Below, piece by piece: positions 1 to 10,552 of a stretch of DNA of 64,000 bases. A model generated the notes under the pieces. It was not told the DNA's origin. It saw nothing but the letters and a program-made list of their open reading frames with translations, and ran no database searches. Position 1 is the first letter of the stretch. Every line of letters starts with the position of its first letter. The position numbers were made by a program, and so were the translations under genes. Location of the stretch: positions 39,284,369-39,348,368 of the forward strand of contig OZ024905.1 in NCBI GenBank assembly GCA_964017125.1. The letters run 5' to 3'. Source of the stretch: Flabesymbios commensalis (taxonomy: Eukaryota; Annelida; Polychaeta; Terebellida; Flabelligeridae).

Positions 1-53
1 AGTAACATATGCTCCATGTCAATCATCATTATGTGTAGGCCTATAGCTTTGGC

Positions 54-403
54 CTAGTTTTGTAAAAATATCCTATTTTGTACTTTGATCAAGCGCTCCA
101 TAAATCCAGCATATTCCAAGATAATTAAAAGATTAGAGATATTTGTCTCAGGTTTTTTATCCTCAATAAAATGTGAGATCAATAATATCTTTACGGAATG
201 CTCTCTACCCTTCCAAAACTGAAAAATCTCATATATTCGCAGTGGTCTAGTTTCTACATGTCCGGTAAATATATTATCAATTATTTTTTTAAATTCAGTT
301 GACTGCTGGTTTTGTGAGTCGCCGCGTAGTCTGGACTCTGTAGAATGGTGATGTGGTATTATCAGAAGATGTGGTCGCCAGGATAACAGCTGCCCCTCCT
401 GTT
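54..403 (-). CDS. candidate 3'-terminal coding exon, unknown protein
   Basis: Seen: on the minus strand a C/T-rich tract ending in CTCGCAG (about 405-432) is a strong-looking splice acceptor. From it an open frame of roughly 115 residues runs to a TAG stop at the window's left edge. The residues are not low-complexity: a mixed, partly amphipathic stretch includes FKKIIDNIFTG, IFQFWKGREHSVKILLISHF and LIILEYAGFMERLIK. The frame stays open upstream of the acceptor to an ATG at 485, so a start there is also possible. No family was recognised. An open frame this long in AT-rich DNA can arise by chance, or be an old transposon fragment. No poly-A signal can be checked beyond the edge. The coding status is inference. 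Confidence 0.3.
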
Positions 404-496
404 CTGCGAGAGGGGGGAGGGGGGCATAAGGAGTGACGATGATAACCTGACCACCCACATCAGAGAGGAGAGCCACATTCCACAACAGTCCAACCC

Positions 497-556
497 AGAT
501 CTAAGACGTCTGATTGGTCGAGACCGCAGTCTCGACCAATCAGACGCCTTAGATCT
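497..556. repeat. 60-bp palindrome with CCAAT motifs
   Basis: Two 28-base arms around a 4-base loop (CGCA) pair with a single mismatch. Each arm carries TGATTGGTC, the NF-Y (inverted CCAAT) motif. A third GACCAAT lies at about 573-579 and a TATAAAT at 629-635. The hairpin may be the core of an unlisted palindromic element; a promoter role is only suggested by motif spacing. Confidence 0.8.
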
Positions 557-930
557 AGGTCACAATGGATCTGACCAATCACAGGTATAAGATCCGTGTC
601 AAACTGGAGCAAGGTGATTTCGGTCCCTATAAATCCCGGTACCTGTTAATACGAAGTAACCTTACACCACAACTAACACTTACAACCTGCACCGCGCCAG
701 CAAATAGAACACAACTGGTCGGCACAATGCTAGGCCACCGTCTCTAGCGTTTACCCGGCATTGAGCCAGCGCAATTTCAGCATAGTGTTTCCAAGGGGGG
801 GGGGGGATACTGTTCTCGTCACAGGTGTGGTCATTTCGTGATTTACCTCTACTTTACTCTCATTACCCGACTAAGTGAGGAGGGATTGAACTTTGACCTC
901 AACCTTTTTATTCGTATCTATTACTTTTTT
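557..930. other. no gene seen; TATA motif, G run, decayed CAH
   Basis: Contains TATAAAT at 629, a weak CAH-like remnant at about 698-770 (CAGCAAATAG...GGCACAATGC...GGCATTGAGCC) and a G run at 796-806. A 60-residue open frame over 565-747 overlaps the remnant and is not credible as a gene. Confidence 0.4.
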
Positions 931-1177
931 ACCCCCTAAGCCATCACGATGCACTAAAGCATCATTTTATATCCCTCAAAACAGACCTATTTTCCTACAG
1001 CCAAGGATTTTAAAACGAAAATTCCCATGAAACTGGTTTACCAATACATGGCAATTTCCTTTATTTTATCACCCAAATCAAATCATCTTCATCCACTACA
1101 AGTCGAGAATTGCGACAGCAATTCGCGGCTTGTAGTGGATGAAGATGACTATGGTAAAGTCAGGCTTGAAAGGGTTA
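931..1177 (-). mobile_element. PB-3 piggyBac-type MITE
   Basis: Full-length copy in reverse orientation. The 64-bp hairpin at 1084-1147 (CATCTTCATCCACTACAAG and complement) is followed by CAGGCTTGAAAGGGTTAA, the conserved terminus. The opposite end (ACCCCCTAAGCC...) is degraded, with the usual CATCACGATGC near it. Confidence 0.8.
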
Positions 1178-1606
1178 ATAAATGCCACATATGTTATAGA
1201 TAGTGTATACAACTATAAAAATGGTGTATATGAGATACTTATAATGTCCTAGCACTCAAAGTGTTGTATATTTCACTCATTTGAGTGGAATATTCGACAC
1301 TTTAGATGTTAGGGAAGTGAGAAAGAATCACAAGATGACAATAGAATTGAATGAATGTGCCTTACTTCACTTCCTACGCTTCGTGGTGATATCGCCACAA
1401 TAATCGACATTGTGCCTTTTTCTCTTTGAAAGAATTCAATGCTCATTGAGTACCAAAGCCGGAGACCCCAAGCATTTGAATGGTTTTGTACTCTTTAAAT
1501 CCACAGCTACGTTGACAAAAACGAGACAGGATGTCGGACGAAACTCGAAGATATTGTAAATAGTGTTTGCTATATGACAAATTAATACGATTCATCACAG
1601 CCGTGC
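1178..1606. other. unassigned, with one imperfect hairpin
   Basis: No gene seen. An imperfect hairpin at 1258-1303 has 21-base arms (AAAGTGTTGTATATTTCACTC side, three mismatches) and a 4-base loop. It fits none of the named families. Confidence 0.4.
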
Positions 1607-1680
1607 TGTACAAAGCCAAAAGGAAGTATCTGCTCACTTTATAAGTAAACAGATACTGCCTTTTGAATATTTCGCAGACC
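1607..1680. mobile_element. TSH hairpin element
   Basis: Palindrome TACAAAGCCAAAAGG-AGTATCTGCTCACTTT / AAGTAAACAGATACTGCCTTTTGA. The same layout recurs near 22811, 39868, 52530 and 58690, where the core is AGTAACTGC instead of AGTATCTGC, so this is a repeat family. Element ends are not resolved. Confidence 0.65.
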
Positions 1681-1795
1681 AGAGTGGTCTACCCTTGACG
1701 AATTGACAGTGACAGTCTTCCACATGCCGGTATATAAGCGAATCACCGCCAGTCATTATGTTGTTATATTTAAATACCATTAGAATACCATACTT

Positions 1796-1871
1796 CGTCC
1801 CCTTGGATATGAAAGGGTGTATCTGCCACTTTTCAAAGTGGCAGATACACCCTTTCATACCCAAGGGGACG
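1796..1871. mobile_element. TSH-related long perfect hairpin
   Basis: Arms of about 37 bases (CGTCCCCTTGGATATGAAAG..., core GTGTATCTGCCACTTT) pair with one mismatch and almost no loop. The core matches the TSH core and the hairpin at 43162, but the outer arms are unrelated to either. Confidence 0.75.
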
Positions 1872-1909
1872 ACTTGTACAGTAAGATGTACATTGCGGTG
1901 GTTCGGTGT

Positions 1910-2154
1910 TTAACCCTTACAGCGCTGATTTTTTTTGTATAAACCATGGAGACCAAAGAGTTTTCCATCAATTTGAAATCCTCATAAATGGCTTAGTTAG
2001 CTCTTTCTGGTTCATTTGAATATGTTATGAGTCTACGGCCGTTAGAAATATTTTAATTATTCCAGTGCGGGGACCGTCTTTATACGTCAGAACCTGACGT
2101 CTACAGACGTCAGGTTCTGACGTATAAAGACGGTCCCCGCACTGATAGGGTTAA
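1910..2154 (-). mobile_element. PB-2 piggyBac-type MITE, intact-looking
   Basis: Both ends present (TTAACCCTTACAGCGCTG ... CACTGATAGGGTTAA). The terminal hairpin at about 2063-2146 is perfect, with arms GTGCGGGGACCGTCTTTATA / complement. The arms carry the 'CCGTCTTTATACGTC' subtype and an AACC/GGTT change matched in both arms. Confidence 0.85.
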
Positions 2155-2434
2155 GCGTGTCTCGCATTTTGTCAGACAAAATTTTTTTGTTAAATGTTAA
2201 AGAGTTATCATTTCTAAATGGCAAATAAAGTATTTTATTTTATTCGCGCGCGTGTAAATGCTGAGTGAATGTGGTACCACCAAAGTGGATGTGTGTGCGT
2301 TATGTTAGTTGTTAGTGGTGGGATCAGGTGTTGTCCATGTGTTATTTGTGGTGTCCTATCACCACCTGATCCATCTGGTAGACATAACACCATGTAACTT
2401 ACAACAAATTGTCCTCTAATATTCATCTCTTTGA
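2155..2434. other. unassigned spacer
   Basis: AT-rich start, then GTGG/CCAC-rich DNA with a loose inverted repeat (GGATCAGGTG at about 2319, CACCTGATCC at about 2362). No gene seen. Confidence 0.4.
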
Positions 2435-2490
2435 GCCTGGAATCGCGGAGCAATTTCCAGCTTCAAAGCCGATGAAAATTACTGCTCATT
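2435..2490 (+). mobile_element. PB-5 fragment
   Basis: CTGGAATCGCGGAGCAATTTCCAGCTTC-type apex, the degenerate hairpin of PB-5, without recognisable ends. Confidence 0.4.
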
Positions 2491-2520
2491 TTTATTTTCC
2501 TTTACGGAGAATTGCTAATC

Positions 2521-2772
2521 TTAACCCTTTCAAGCCCGAATTTACCATTGTCGTCTTAATCCACTACAAGCCGCGAATTGCTGTCGCAATTCTCGACTTG
2601 TAGTGGATGAAGATGATTTAAAGTTGGTGAAAAATTTAAGAAAATTACCATGTATTAGTAAACCAATTTCACGGAAATTTTTATTCTAAAACTCATAGTT
2701 GTCAGAAAATTAAGTGTGTTTTCAGAGATGTAAAATGAAGCTTTAATGCATCGTGAGGACTTAAAGGGTTAA
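2521..2772 (+). mobile_element. PB-3 piggyBac-type MITE, full length
   Basis: Starts TTAACCCTTTCAAGCCCG and ends GGACTTAAAGGGTTAA. Hairpin CTTCATCCACTACAAG...CTTGTAGTGGATGAAG near the left end. Its right TTAA (2769-2772) is also the first TTAA of the next element. Confidence 0.88.
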
Positions 2773-3158
2773 CTCTTTCACGGCCGAGCAGGACTCTAAT
2801 CATTCTTAAACCCTCTTATCAACCGATCAAATCACTGTTATTGAGAACGAAATAAATATTTCAACATCCAGGATTTGCAAATTTTTGGTCCCAAATAAAC
2901 AAATATGAGTAACTTTCACCGACTTGAAGTTGTGTGTCGCGGTGGCGAAACACAACTTCAGGTGGGTGAAAATTAGAATCCCATAACTTCGCGCTTTTAT
3001 GGATAAGGTGACTGTAAATATCTAGATTTGATAAAATACCTCAGAATCTCAAATGAGGGAACGTCTTTATTTTGAGGGATTGTACAAAATTATTGATTTA
3101 ATTTCATTTGAAATGTTGTACGTGGTGCATCAATTAAAAAGAGAGCTCAAAGGGTTAG
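2769..3158 (-). mobile_element. PB-4 piggyBac-type MITE, enlarged copy
   Basis: Begins TTAACTCTTTCACGGCCGAG, shows the hallmark internal order (ATCAAATCACTGTTATTG, TTGCAAATTTTTGGTC, AAACAAATATGAG, then ACTTGAAGTTGTGTGTCGCGG hairpin) and ends GAGCTCAAAGGGTTAG. It is longer than other copies because of extra sequence after the hairpin (about 2970-3140). Confidence 0.7.
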
Positions 3159-4111
3159 AAAGTGATAATAATAACTGTAAAATAATAATAAGTATTATTA
3201 TTTAATTTAAATTTCATACAATTTATCTCATTAACTCATTGATATGTGTTGGATATGGACTGAGTTTACATAGAATTCACATAGAATATAATATGCATGC
3301 ATGAATAACTCGAATATATTAACGTTCTTTTTCACAAATGCTATGTCAACTATTCGGTAAATGACTGTAAATACATTACTCTCGCAGATAAAGGGTTTAC
3401 ACTTCATAACGTTCACAGGCAGTAATAGTAGTAATGACGTGACTAAATCACACATACGCTCCCAGGAAACAAGTTGCATTGAGCCACTGTTGGTTAAATT
3501 TCTGGGAGATAAATCAACAATGGGTCATTGTCTCTTGGTTTCTGGCCTAGGTCAACTATCACCACATGCACCATTACCAGATCGCAGACTTTACACCACA
3601 TAGAAGGCTGCTGTGCAGACATCGGTAAGTGAATCCGTGGCTTTGGTAACAGGATGCTGAGATCCAGGTGGTGCTAGGTTCAGGGCGATCCTCATATTTG
3701 GTGGACAGGATGGCACGAGAAGTGTCAATCTATCATGCCGTGTTGAACGGACTGTATGAAAAGTGCCAGTTTTCTAGGATGTCCTGCTCCGGTGGCCTAG
3801 ACCACAATGCTCTGAAGCATAGTACGTCCGGATACAAACGTTTACTGACCCAGATAAATCTTCCATCGCTATATCACACGAAATACTGAAGAAGACTTCA
3901 GATAAATGTTTTAGCGGTAACAGTGCGATCTTCTACGGGAGATAAAAATATCGTCCAAACGTAGGATTCGAGCTGGAATCCTAGCAACATAAGGCCGAAC
4001 ACGCGGAATAGAAGCTCCCCAAGTAATAGATTTACAAAAAATATGTTAAACACCATTACATGCCACCAATAATTGTGTAAAGTAGTAGGATGTGGGCATT
4101 TCAGAATCTGA
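3159..4111. other. no gene assigned; one possible small exon
   Basis: Mostly unique sequence. A possible 74-bp exon at 3551-3624 on the plus strand is bounded by TTTCTGGCCTAG and GTAAGTGA. Two of its three frames are open. Other open frames here (3668-3889 plus, 3898-4122 minus) match nothing recognised. Confidence 0.35.
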
Positions 4112-4240
4112 TTCTGATACAAAGTATGAGCTCCTTAGCACAGTACCAAGTCCATAGCTGCATGATTTTCTGGCACAAAGTATGCGTTTTCTAGCACAGT
4201 GCCAAATCCAGTTACATGATGTTCTGGCACAAAGTACGGT
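4112..4240 (+). repeat. short tandem repeat, about 55-bp unit, 2.3 copies
   Basis: Unit begins TGGCACAAAGTATG and contains TAGCACAGTGCCAA. Two diverged units plus a partial third (TGGCACAAAGTACGG). Confidence 0.6.
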
Positions 4241-5112
4241 GTAATTTAAAATCACAATCTCTACGTTATGTTTATCATTCAATCAGACTTTTTCAATTCA
4301 ATACACGCTCTACTCTCTTTACTTTTAACAATATTATCGCTAAGGAATCAGATACAGCATGAAGTCCAAATCCATTGGCACATATTACTCCTTAAATCCT
4401 GGAAAAGAGTCCATCATCACAACAGAAAGGTCAAATCAGGTGGCACCGGGTCACAAACTATATAGTTGTCCTGCCTCATCCACAATGAAGGTTACAGTAA
4501 GAATAGATCAGACTGGGGTCATGGTCACCCATGTTCTTCATCATACTGGAACATTTCAGCTTTGGTTGAATCTCTTGGCTTCTATGTCCGGATGGTGCAC
4601 TGGTCAAATATGTGTAAGCGTTGTCTCAGCCCTTATAGATTTTAATTTTTCACAAAATACGTACATTTGTACAGTTTTAGTCAAAATATATGTCCTTCTT
4701 GCAAATTGAATGCCTTTAAGTCTTATTTTAAGACAAATAAAAGGCTGGAAATTTTATATAAACGTTATTTTACAAGTTAATGCTGCATTGACAAATCATT
4801 AAGACAACACAGTGTAGCGGTGCCGACTGGATCCCGATTCCCGCGGATCCAGAGAGGCTGTGTGAGTGCGGCATACGTCAGATGCCACGGCAGGTGTCTG
4901 TGCCGGACATAAATTGTCTGCCTGACATATCACCTTCTGGAAGGCCTCTTGTTCCTATCTGCCACACCGGCGCTATCTCTCACACCAGCCGGGGTGTTGC
5001 TTTGTAAATGACCAAAATAAATTACACCAGCCCTGCACTTAATTATGAGTTCCCTCTTACAAGGCCGATCCTGTTTCTGGCGGGATGCTCAAGATGACCT
5101 GATGTGTAAGTA
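4241..5112. other. no supported gene
   Basis: A 116-residue plus-strand open frame (4359-4709) includes APGHKLYSCPASSTMKVTV and is not low-complexity, but it has no recognised domain and no convincing splice sites. The stretch after 4790 is richer in GC. Treated as unassigned. Confidence 0.3.
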
Positions 5113-5220
5113 CCAGCAAACACGAGACCTCTACCAAATGGTGGGTTAATGTTGGACCAGCGTCGAAGACGGTGGGCCAACATTAATCCAACATTGGGTA
5201 GAGGATTCGTGTTTGCTTGG
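5113..5220. mobile_element. CAH palindromic element
   Basis: Complete copy: CCAGCAAACACGAGAC end, GCGTCGAAGACGG apex, CGTGTTTGCTTGG end. Confidence 0.88.
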
Positions 5221-5413
5221 TTCCGGGCGCTATGCCGTCATCGGTCCGCTGCTGGTATAATGCCGAGCCAAGGTGAAGCGATATGGAACCAATGCCAGGA
5301 GAACGTTTACTATGTTCAGAACTGATCAGTTGAGGTGAGCCACTGAAGAGGTGACACAATCATCATCAACATCACCGTCATCACCTCTCATCCCATCTCC
5401 TCCAAACATGTGG

Positions 5414-5537
5414 GTACGGGAGGCAAGACAGAGGTATGGGCAGCGAGACAGAGGTACAGACCGCAAGACACAGGTACGGGCAGCAATACAGAGGTACCGA
5501 CCGCAAGGTAGAGGGGCCGGCCACTAGACAGAGGGTC
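5414..5537 (+). repeat. 20-bp minisatellite, about 6 units
   Basis: Unit GTACGGGCAGCAAGACAGAG with base changes, exact 20-base spacing. G/A-rich on the plus strand. Confidence 0.8.
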
Positions 5538-5765
5538 TGAGCTCGAATCTGAGGAAACATGTATCAACATGGGCAACATAGGAACACATTTGAATTCAAA
5601 TTAATGTATAAAACTGTATAGTGCATATCACATTTGGTGGCTAAGTAGGCCCTTATATCTCTTCAGTTTCACACAAAAATATGGCGCTTTCAACAGAACT
5701 ATAAATATATTGCTGATTGGCTGACTGGCTAGCGTCGGTCGGTCGGTGATTGACTGACTGGCTAT
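5538..5765. other. unique spacer leading into tetranucleotide array
   Basis: No gene. From 5713 the sequence drifts through GATTGGCTGACTGGCT and short GGTC runs, a mutated forerunner of the array that follows. Confidence 0.4.
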
Positions 5766-6120
5766 CGTCGGTCGGTCGGTCGGTCGGTCGGTCGGTCGGT
5801 CGGTCGGTCGGTCGGTCGGTCGGTCGGTCGGTCGGTCGGTCGGTCGGTCGGTCGGTCGGTCGGTCGGTCGGTCGGTCGGTCGGTCGGTCGGTCGGTCGGT
5901 CGGTCGGTCGGTCGGTCGGTCGGTCGGTCGGTCGGTCGGTCGGTCGGTCGGTCGGTCGGTCGGTCGGTCGGTCGGTCGGTCGGTCGGTCGGTCGGTCGGT
6001 CGGTCGGTCGGTCGGTCGGTCGGTCGGTCGGTCGGTCGGTCGGTCGGTCGGTCGGTCGGTCGGTCGGTCGGTCGGTCGGTCGGTCGGTCGGTCGGTCGGT
6101 CGGTCGGTCGGTCGGTCGGT
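5766..6120. repeat. (CGGT)n array, about 89 copies
   Basis: Uninterrupted tetranucleotide run of 355 bases with one CpG every four bases. The open frames reading (SVGR)n and (PTDR)n are products of the repeat and are not genes. Confidence 0.98.
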
Positions 6121-6390
6121 CCGTAGTCTTGTAATTTTCTAGATTGTCTTTCCGGTGGTGTGACGTTCTATACCTTTGAAGTTTACAGGTGACAAGAACC
6201 ATTACCTAATAATCGTATTAAATCTTCCAGATATCTCAGTCATCTACATACAGTACATAGAGATTAGACGGAGATTACACATTCTGACTTCCTGTTGTAT
6301 AGGTCACATTATAAAAAACAGAGTTTTTGTCTCTGATACAAGCCAAGCAATCACGTGTTTACTGCAAGAGTAAGTCACCTGTAGACACGG
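6121..6390. other. unassigned spacer
   Basis: No gene or repeat family recognised. Confidence 0.3.
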
Positions 6391-6602
6391 AACATTGAAC
6401 AAAGGTTGATTTAATGTTGGCTCATCGTCTTCGGCGTCAGTCTAACATTAAACCAACATTGGTTGAAATTGTGGTATTTACTGAGAGAGGTGGTCCATAT
6501 GTGAGGGATATATATCATTAATTGACCTACCAGCCCAATGCTGGCTTAATGTTGTACCGATGTGTAAGACGTTGGCCCAGCTATACCAGTGCATTGGGCA
6601 GC
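6391..6602. mobile_element. two decayed CAH copies
   Basis: First copy about 6391-6470 (GATTTAATGTTGGCTCATCGTC apex region, then ACATTAAACCAACATTGG). Second about 6532-6602 (CCCAATGCTGGCTTAATG...GACGTTGGCCCAGC). Terminal CAGCAAAC motifs are lost in both. Confidence 0.6.
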
Positions 6603-7150
6603 CCTTCACCCCGGCATGGAAGCAGACAGAGGTCAAGAGTCTGAATGAGACGATAGACTATTGATGCTGATATTAATGACTTATAGAGTACTCGACTGTA
6701 GGCGTGAAAAACCTCATTAAAAATCAACATTCTCAATACAAGGAAAGAAAATTTATGAAATAAAGGTTTATTCCTGCTACCGTTCACTAATCTTCTTAAC
6801 CCCCCCCCCCCCCCCCATGTCCCAAACTTGTATTCTTTACATGACATATTTCATTTCATTGATAATAAACACATAAATCCTTCATATTCTCAGCTTTGTT
6901 TTGATATATTCAACTTGCTTATTCGGTCAGTTCCAGATATTTTTGATAAACTTAAAATGCTTATTGTGAATAAAAATGAGCCCAATTCCTGGCTAAAAAT
7001 AATAATAAAATGATAATTATTGCAGTTTTAATAAGAAGAAAAATACCATTACATGAACCATTGAAACATGAACCATTGAAATGTAGTTTATATACAATAG
7101 TAAAATATACAACATATTAAATACATTATATCCATCATCCCATGAGCTAT
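6603..7150. other. no gene; C-run
   Basis: A C run at 6800-6816 and AT-rich unique sequence. Open frames shorter than 90 residues only. Confidence 0.3.
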
Positions 7151-7258
7151 CCAGCAAACACGAGATTTGATCCAATGCCGAATTGATGTTGGCACATCGT
7201 CCACGACGCTGGGCCAATATCAACTCAGCATTGGCTCAACGTCTCGTGCTTGCTGGGA
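7151..7258. mobile_element. CAH palindromic element flanked by TA
   Basis: Complete copy. The flanks read CTA|TCCAGCAAACACGAGA and GTGCTTGCTGGGA|TAT, so a TA target duplication is plausible. Confidence 0.88.
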
Positions 7259-7399
7259 TATACTATTATGTGTCTGGGTCGGACATATATCGTAAGCAGT
7301 ACCTCGTAAGTAAATTAGATTTTGGCACAGTTGATAGTATAGATTCGACATAATGGTGAAATTTCTTCACGTACATGCTCAGATTACTGTGCGTATACA

Positions 7400-7504
7400 G
7401 CATACACACGACATTGATTTAATGTTGGTTTAATGAAGGCCTGCCGTCTACGACGTCAGACCGACATTAAACCAGCATCGGATCAACGTATCCTGTTGGC
7501 TGGG
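7400..7504. mobile_element. CAH element, diverged ends
   Basis: TTGATTTAATGTTGG, apex CCGTCTACGACGTC, ACATTAAACCAGCATCGG, end CTGTTGGCTGGGG. Confidence 0.7.
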
Positions 7505-8261
7505 GTATTTGCTGCACATGTATAAACTGTAACAAGCTTCACCAAGAAGTCGTCTCTAATAGAATAGATAATGGAAGGAAGTATATTATTATTATATCAC
7601 TATCACAAGCAGAGTTTGACGACTAGTGTGGGCTGTGTTGCTCGTATGAGAAGTAACAGCAAACAAATAAATTGATAAGATACCATTAAATTAAAACAAT
7701 AATGTTGGGCAACAGATGAGCACATGTCCTGATACAGGAAAACTTACAGGGAGTAGAGGGGGCAGGATGAGGGGGGGGGGGATCCCGTGTCTGACCAGGA
7801 GGCCTCACACCATGTCAAGTAACACTAACCCTCTCTATGCTACAGCAACAAATATACGCTCATGCAATAAACTTAACCTCATATAACCTGAATAGCCTTA
7901 GGCTCAGCTCAATAAAGTGAAATTCACTGCAGAAGTATTAACGTTTTCTGATAAGTGTATGTAACATATAATATAATTTCAAAGTTTTTGTTTATAAATT
8001 ATAAATGTAGTGTATAACGTAGTACCTGCAGAGTTTAAAGAAACAAAGTGCAGTCAGAAAATATACCAAGCTATCAACTGTCCATTGAAGAGGGCAATCC
8101 ATACAGTCTGTAGTGTACTTAGAACACTTAATGGCCAGGTGTAACCTACATTTATATCAACATCAGACAGCACAGCTTTGTCTGTCTGATTGATTGACTG
8201 ATTAATTGGTTGTTTAGTAAGTTGATTAATTCGCTGGTTGCTGTTTTTTGTTGGCGTTTGG
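7505..8261. other. no gene seen
   Basis: Unique AT-rich sequence with a G run (7770-7781). The last 80 bases (GATTGATTGACTGATTAATTGG) are a decayed edge of the following array. Confidence 0.4.
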
Positions 8262-8964
<703 letters not shown>

Positions 8965-9487
8965 TAGCTCTAGCAGACAGTGTGTTAATCCTATCTCACC
9001 ACAAGTGGTAAGGTTTATCACACCTGGATTTGTTTCTAGTGGGTTTTTAGTGGGTTCTAGTCAGGTTATATATTAGGCTTTATTATGTCACTACCAGACG
9101 TTTATTGTGCCATCAACATACAGCTCTCTAGTAACCTCTGCACTGATAGTGACATCACTGTAATGAAATAGACACTTTTGTTCAAATAAGCATTATTAAC
9201 ACTCCATTTTCAACATATATACTTGAAATAACTACGATGGGTGTTATACTTGAACACAATGGGTGGTATATAGATTCAAATTACAATGAAGCATTTTAAA
9301 TCTGTAATTGTCCGTCAAAATAAAGGGAATATCTGACAAAATTGTGTTTCGTGACAAGTCACATTATAAATTATCTGAATCACATAATAAATGTGCGTCA
9401 AACGTGGAATTAAAGCGTATTATTCGTAGTGGGTACCTTCATATATAGGGCCTAGTACATGTAACTGCTCTTTGCTTGTAGTGGTTG
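8965..9487. other. no gene seen
   Basis: Unique AT-rich sequence with no repeat family recognised. Confidence 0.3.
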
Positions 9488-9567
9488 CTAGCGTTGAGTG
9501 ATGTGTCTCCTTAGCATCCTGGATATTAAATTTCCAGATGTTATGGAGATACATCGCTCATTGCTAG
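9488..9567. ncRNA. imperfect pre-miRNA-like hairpin
   Basis: An 80-base stem-loop with arms CTAGCGTTGAGTGATGTG... and ...CATCGCTCATTGCTAG pairs over about 35 positions. It has scattered single mismatches, one bulge and a 9-base loop. This shape is typical of animal microRNA precursors, unlike the near-perfect transposon palindromes around it. A decayed palindromic element is the main alternative. Confidence 0.3.
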
Positions 9568-9723
9568 TAATAAAAAAAAACATGGAAGAAAATCTTTGTG
9601 ATGTCACCCACTACCAGAAATATAGCCGGCTTTCTGCTGTCAAGCTACGACTTTATCAGATAAATTTCACAGTTTGACAGCCAGGGATGGATGAAAAATG
9701 AATGAATGTTAGAGATGGAGACA

Positions 9724-9839
9724 TGCCAGCAAACACAAAACTGTTCATTTGTATAACCTTTATACAACGTCGGCCCTATGTCTTCGACGTTGGTCCAACA
9801 TTGTATAAATGTTATACAAATGTTTTGTGCTCACTGGGA
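9724..9839. mobile_element. CAH element, 'ACAAAACATTTGTATAAC' subtype
   Basis: GCCAGCAAACACAAAACTG end, inner arms TTTGTATAACCTTTATACAA / TTGTATAAATGTTATACAAA, apex GTCTTCGACG. The same arm subtype occurs at 12118. Confidence 0.85.
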
Positions 9840-9910
9840 TGCTGGAGAGAAACCAGGTCATCGGCAGGTCTGGGCATATTTCATCACATGTCGCATTGTA
9901 TCTTATTTTC

Positions 9911-10157
9911 TTAACCCTTTAACCGCCAAATGATTCAATCTGAATTTTCACCCACTTGAAGTTGTGTTTTGCTGACGCGATCCACAACTTCAAGTGAGTG
10001 AAAATTATTCAGATTTGACAAAATGCAGGTTAACAAATTTCAAATCTTGCTGATTGATGTCACATTTTATCTTTAACATGTTTAAAAGATGGTACTTAAT
10101 GTTCTAATGAGAAATAAAAACCCGAATATATGCGGCACCGGCGGTTAAAGAGTTAAG
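9911..10157 (-). mobile_element. PB-1 piggyBac-type MITE, full length
   Basis: TTAACCCTTTAACCGCCAAA ... CACCGGCGGTTAAAGAGTTAA with the CACCCACTTGAAGTTGTG / CACAACTTCAAGTGAGTG hairpin. Confidence 0.9.
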
Positions 10158-10552
10158 TTGAAACATAATATTATGAAAGTCTCTGAATCCGAGGTGGACG
10201 ATACCCGTGTGACGATGTAGCCATGACAACCAGGAGCATGTGGCACGGGCAGTGACACCAGGACCGGGGTTAATGAGTACACGCTGACACGGCGACCAGG
10301 GGGAGCCACCTGATGACGTGGTGTGACGTAGGAGATCACGTGGTATGCTCATTAACATTTTAAGCTTAAAATGCTTCGTGGGAATTTTATTCTGGAAAGA
10401 ACTGAATTCATAACGCCCCTTCCAACTTTTAAACCTCCTAATTGAATACAAACACGGCACATAGATCAACACAAATAAATTAACTAATGTATTAAACAAC
10501 CACTAAATACTTAGGTCATTAGTATAAAAATGTCCCTAAATGCCTCGCAAAA
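10158..10552. other. no supported gene
   Basis: GC-richer at 10180-10320. Minus-strand open frames (131 and 64 residues) overlap PB-1 sequence and are not credible. Confidence 0.35.

Noticed and set aside
2521-2530. TTAACCC/GGGTTAA read as telomere-like repeats
   Set aside because: Occurs singly at the ends of MITEs and never as a (TTAGGG)n tandem; explained by piggyBac-type ends and TTAA sites.
4359-4709. 116-residue open frame as a gene
   Set aside because: Mixed composition but no recognised domain, splice sites or second supporting exon.
5113-5220. CAH hairpins as transcription terminators or structural RNAs
   Set aside because: More than 30 dispersed copies with transposon-like ends; no gene context. 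A role in RNA is not excluded but not needed.
5750-6202. Long open frames (SVGR)n and (PTDR)n; likewise INQS, ACLP, IHSF and NAMQC repeats at other arrays
   Set aside because: Translations of uninterrupted tetra- or pentanucleotide arrays, open in several frames on both strands; no gene.
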